Source: Caulobacter segnis (lineage in GTDB: Bacteria; Pseudomonadota; Alphaproteobacteria; Caulobacterales; Caulobacteraceae). Taken from it: DNA of 17,865 nt. The notes below the pieces were generated by a model. It searched no databases. It was not told the origin of the DNA and worked only from the letters and a program-made list of their open reading frames with translations. The position numbers and the translations under genes are program-made. Of this stretch, positions 15,092 to 17,865 are shown one piece after another; within the stretch, counting starts at the first letter, position 1; each line of letters opens with the position of its first letter. The DNA lies in contig NZ_QFQZ01000087.1 of NCBI RefSeq assembly GCF_003243465.1, positions 1 through 17,865 on the forward strand. Reading direction: 5' to 3'.

Positions 15092-15631
15092 ATGACCCGC
15101 CCCACTCGCCTCTTCCTGGACCGCGCGCCCTCGCCGATCGGCGAGCTGCTGATCGTCACCGACGAGACCGGCCTGCTGCGCGCCGTCGACTTCCATGACT
15201 TCGAGCCCCGGCTACGGCGGCTGCTGCGCCTGCACTACGGCGACATCTCGCTGGAGGCCGGCGAAGCTCCTGCCGAGACCAAGGCCGCCTTCGCCCGCTA
15301 CTTCGCCGGCGACATCTCGGCCCTATCCGCTCTGATCTGGGACACCGGCGGCACGCCATTCCAGCGGTCGGTCTGGCGCGCCCTGGCCGCCATTCCGCCC
15401 GGCGAGACGGTCACCTATTCAGAGCTGGCCCGCCGGGTGGAGCGCCCCGCCGCCATCCGCGCGGTCGGCGCGGCCAACGGCGCCAACCCGCTCAGCCTCG
15501 TCGCGCCCTGCCACCGGGTGATCGGCGCGAGCGGCGCTCTCACCGGCTATGCCGGCGGGATCGAGCGCAAGCGCTGGCTGCTGGCGCACGAAGGCGTAAC
15601 TCAGGCGAAGCCCATGCCCCTCGCCACATAG
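15092..15631 (+). CDS. ogt: Methylated-DNA--[protein]-cysteine S-methyltransferase
   Basis: This suicide DNA-repair protein moves the alkyl group from O6-alkylguanine to its own cysteine. The 179-residue product has the active-site motif APCHRVIG with C140, the helix-turn-helix RAVGAANGANP (arginine finger R123) that flips the base, and GLTGYAGG-type residues ALTGYAGGIERKRWLL closing the site. TPFQRSVWRAL and IPPGETVTYSELA are also typical. The N-terminal domain (1-85) is of the Ogt kind, without the Ada methylphosphotriester domain, so ogt is a better symbol than ada. The ribosome binding site before ATG 15092 is weak. The last 31 bases overlap the end of the convergent membrane-protein gene, which fixes both stop codons close together. 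Confidence 0.95.
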   Translation: MTRPTRLFLDRAPSPIGELLIVTDETGLLRAVDFHDFEPRLRRLLRLHYGDISLEAGEAPAETKAAFARYFAGDISALSALIWDTGGTPFQRSVWRALAAIPPGETVTYSELARRVERPAAIRAVGAANGANPLSLVAPCHRVIGASGALTGYAGGIERKRWLLAHEGVTQAKPMPLAT

Positions 15632-16026
15632 GGGCCGACATTGAAGAACGGCAGGCTCAAGGTGATCCCGATCAGGGCGTTGAAGACGATCGAGCCGGCG
15701 TTGAAGCGCCCCGCCGCTCCGTCCATCGCCGCCGACAGCGCCCGCGCCGCCGCCGCGCCCAGCCAGCCGACGGCCAGCGCCAGGGCCATGGCCGCGCCGA
15801 GCCTGGGCTGATAGCCGAGGTAAAGCGCCGCGATTCCGTGTGAGGCGATCAGCATGCCGCCGAACGCCCGGCCTTCCGCGAACAGCGGAGACTTTGGGGT
15901 TTCCTCGTCGGCGAGGCCGGCGAAACCGAGCATGGTCTGCGGCCGCGCCAGGATCATGCCCCCCAAGGCGCCGCCGATGACGCAGGCCACCACCGCCAGG
16001 AACAGGGACAGGACGTAGCTGGACAT
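15601..16026 (-). CDS. Small four-helix membrane protein (DUF4345-like)
   Basis: The 141-residue product has about four hydrophobic segments (roughly residues 4-26, 56-72, 76-97 and 108-128) joined by short polar loops, so it should sit in the inner membrane. The loop RPQTMLGFAGLADEETPKSPLFAEGRAFGG, with an E-x-R followed by GG, resembles DUF4345-type small membrane proteins, but I am not certain of the family. AGGAG lies just upstream of the ATG. It starts 19 bases after the VOC-protein gene on the same strand, so the two are probably one transcript. Its 3' end overlaps the alkyltransferase gene by 31 bases on the opposite strand. Function unknown. Confidence 0.75.
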   Translation of the reverse strand: MSSYVLSLFLAVVACVIGGALGGMILARPQTMLGFAGLADEETPKSPLFAEGRAFGGMLIASHGIAALYLGYQPRLGAAMALALAVGWLGAAAARALSAAMDGAAGRFNAGSIVFNALIGITLSLPFFNVGPYVARGMGFA

Positions 16027-16045
16027 CGGCTCTCCTCAGCGCCCG

Positions 16046-16456
16046 TCAGGCGGGCGCGTGACAGACGGCCTCGACGTTTCGACCGTCCGGGTCAAGAACG
16101 AAAGCGCCATAATAATTGGGATGATAGTGAGGCCGAAGCCCCGGCGGGCCGTTGTCGGTCCCGCCCGCCGCCAGGGCCGCGGCGTGGAACGCGTCGACCT
16201 GCGCCCGATCGGCCGCCAGAAAGGCGACGTGCATGGCGCCGGTCGGCGTCGTCCCCTCGCTGATCCAGAAGTTCGGCTTGCCGATCTGGAGGTCCGGCCT
16301 CGCCGGCGTCGCGCCATAGCCGAGATGCGCCGCTCCGCCGGTCTGCTCGGCCGTCACGCTCAGGACAACGGACAGCCCCAAAGGGGCCAAGGCCGCATCG
16401 TAGAAGACCTTCGCGGCCTTGAGATCGCTGGCCGTCACCCCGATATGGTCGATCAC
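16046..16456 (-). CDS. VOC-family (glyoxalase/bleomycin resistance-like) protein
   Basis: The 136-residue product is a single vicinal-oxygen-chelate module pair. It opens with MIDHIGVTASDLKAAKVFYD, where H4 is the first metal-ligand position. MHVAFLA carries H76, and FVLDPDGRNVEAV carries E129, the usual last ligand. NFWISEG is also common in this branch. VOC proteins include glyoxalase I, dioxygenases and antibiotic-binding proteins; this short form is an uncharacterised lactoylglutathione-lyase-like type. The start is GTG 16456, supported by GGGAGG 7 bases upstream. It is the first gene of a probable two-gene unit with the small membrane protein. Substrate unknown. Confidence 0.88.
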   Translation of the reverse strand: MIDHIGVTASDLKAAKVFYDAALAPLGLSVVLSVTAEQTGGAAHLGYGATPARPDLQIGKPNFWISEGTTPTGAMHVAFLAADRAQVDAFHAAALAAGGTDNGPPGLRPHYHPNYYGAFVLDPDGRNVEAVCHAPA

Positions 16457-16506
16457 CGAAAGGCCTCCCGTTAACCGCCCGACGAAAAAACTTCACCTCG
16501 GGCGTT

Positions 16507-16535
16507 CTTGACTCCCCGAAGGCCGGCGCCTAACT
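16507..16535 (+). promoter_or_regulatory. Candidate heat-shock promoter of groESL
   Basis: CTTGACT (16507-16513) resembles the -35 of both sigma-32 (CTTGAA) and housekeeping promoters. CCTAACT (16529-16535) lies 15-16 bases on in the -10 position but fits either consensus only partly. It is directly upstream of the CIRCE operator, which would cover the transcription start. Confidence 0.45.
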
Positions 16536-16546
16536 GACGCTCGTCG

Positions 16547-16573
16547 TTAGCACTCGGAGGGAGCGACTGCTAA
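16547..16573 (+). promoter_or_regulatory. CIRCE operator (HrcA site)
   Basis: TTAGCACTC-N9-GACTGCTAA differs from the CIRCE consensus TTAGCACTC-N9-GAGTGCTAA by one base in the right arm. It lies 60 bases upstream of the groES ATG. HrcA binds CIRCE to repress chaperonin operons outside heat shock. The position, spacing and downstream groES make this nearly certain. Confidence 0.95.
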
Positions 16574-16633
16574 CAGCACCGCTCCCCCTGCCGACGAAGC
16601 CTTTAAATCAAACCGTTCCGACGGAGAACCACA

Positions 16634-16924
16634 ATGAAGTTTCGTCCCCTGGGCGACCGCGTCCTCGTGAAGCGCGTCGAAGAAGAAACCAAGACCAAGG
16701 GCGGGATCATCATTCCCGACACGGCGAAGGAAAAGCCTCAAGAAGGCGAAGTCGTCGCGGTCGGCCCCGGCGCTCGCAACGACAAGGGCGAAGTCGTCGC
16801 CCTGGACGTCAAGGCTGGCGACCGCATCCTGTTCGGCAAGTGGTCGGGCACCGAAGTGAAGGTCGACGGTCAGGACCTCCTGATCATGAAGGAAAGCGAC
16901 GTCCTGGGCGTGGTCGAGGCTTAA
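16634..16924 (+). CDS. groES: Co-chaperonin GroES (Hsp10)
   Basis: The 96-residue product is a normal-length GroES. It starts MKFRPLGDRVLVKRVEEETKT, has the mobile loop KGGIIIPDTAKEKP that contacts GroEL, then GEVVAVGPG and the closing DLLIMKESDVLGVVE. A heptamer of GroES caps the GroEL ring so that substrate folds inside. GGAG lies about 10 bases before the ATG. It is the first gene of the groES-groEL operon (58-base gap) and is regulated through the CIRCE operator and probably sigma-32. Its use of GAA and GCT is higher than in neighbouring genes, as expected for a highly expressed gene. Confidence 0.98.
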   Translation: MKFRPLGDRVLVKRVEEETKTKGGIIIPDTAKEKPQEGEVVAVGPGARNDKGEVVALDVKAGDRILFGKWSGTEVKVDGQDLLIMKESDVLGVVEA

Positions 16925-16982
16925 GGCCTCCTCCGTCCTCCGACGCTTTCTCCCCTAACCTCTTTCCAGAAAGGCACCACAC

Positions 16983-17865
<883 letters not shown>

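Overview
The window looks like a chromosomal stretch from an alphaproteobacterium of the Caulobacter group. It is very GC-rich with strong GC preference at third codon positions. It carries the polar proteolysis adaptor CpdR, a BamF-type (DUF3035) lipoprotein, a MutL with the endonuclease motif (as expected where MutH is absent), CIRCE-controlled groESL, and several sites resembling the Caulobacter housekeeping promoter (TTGACGS, 10-14 bases, GCTANAWC). No phage, transposon, CRISPR or plasmid genes were seen. Genus assignment is an inference from gene content and promoter style; no database was searched.

Layout, left to right. On the minus strand are tRNA-Val(GAC) and cpdR, followed by a divergent N-formylglutamate amidohydrolase gene. 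A plus-strand block follows: ileS, lspA and a DUF3035/BamF lipoprotein gene, ending in an intrinsic terminator. A long cruciform-like repeat separates ileS from lspA. Next is a minus-strand tandem pair of secreted TraB/GumN-like proteins that have lost the family's catalytic signature. Divergent from them is mutL. Converging on mutL is a minus-strand block of two paralogous proteins, which I read as degenerate EAL-like pseudoenzymes, plus a GNAT acetyltransferase. A plus-strand acyl-CoA dehydrogenase gene follows, with a palindromic TetR/PsrA-like operator at its promoter. After another palindromic repeat comes a DNA-repair alkyltransferase gene (ogt type). It overlaps tail-to-tail with a minus-strand pair encoding a small membrane protein and a VOC-fold protein. 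The window ends in groES and the first half of groEL, preceded by a CIRCE operator.

How genes work together. LspA cleaves lipoprotein signal peptides, and the next gene encodes a clear lipoprotein substrate. MutL and the alkyltransferase both act in DNA repair but are about 5 kb apart and not an operon. GroES and GroEL form one heat-inducible operon. Most of the window is core housekeeping DNA. The points most worth a second look are the two tandem pairs of apparently catalytically dead paralogs, an isoleucine-rich short reading frame just downstream of a candidate ileS promoter, a block of atypical codons near the 3' end of ileS, and three intergenic repeats with the same nested-palindrome design.
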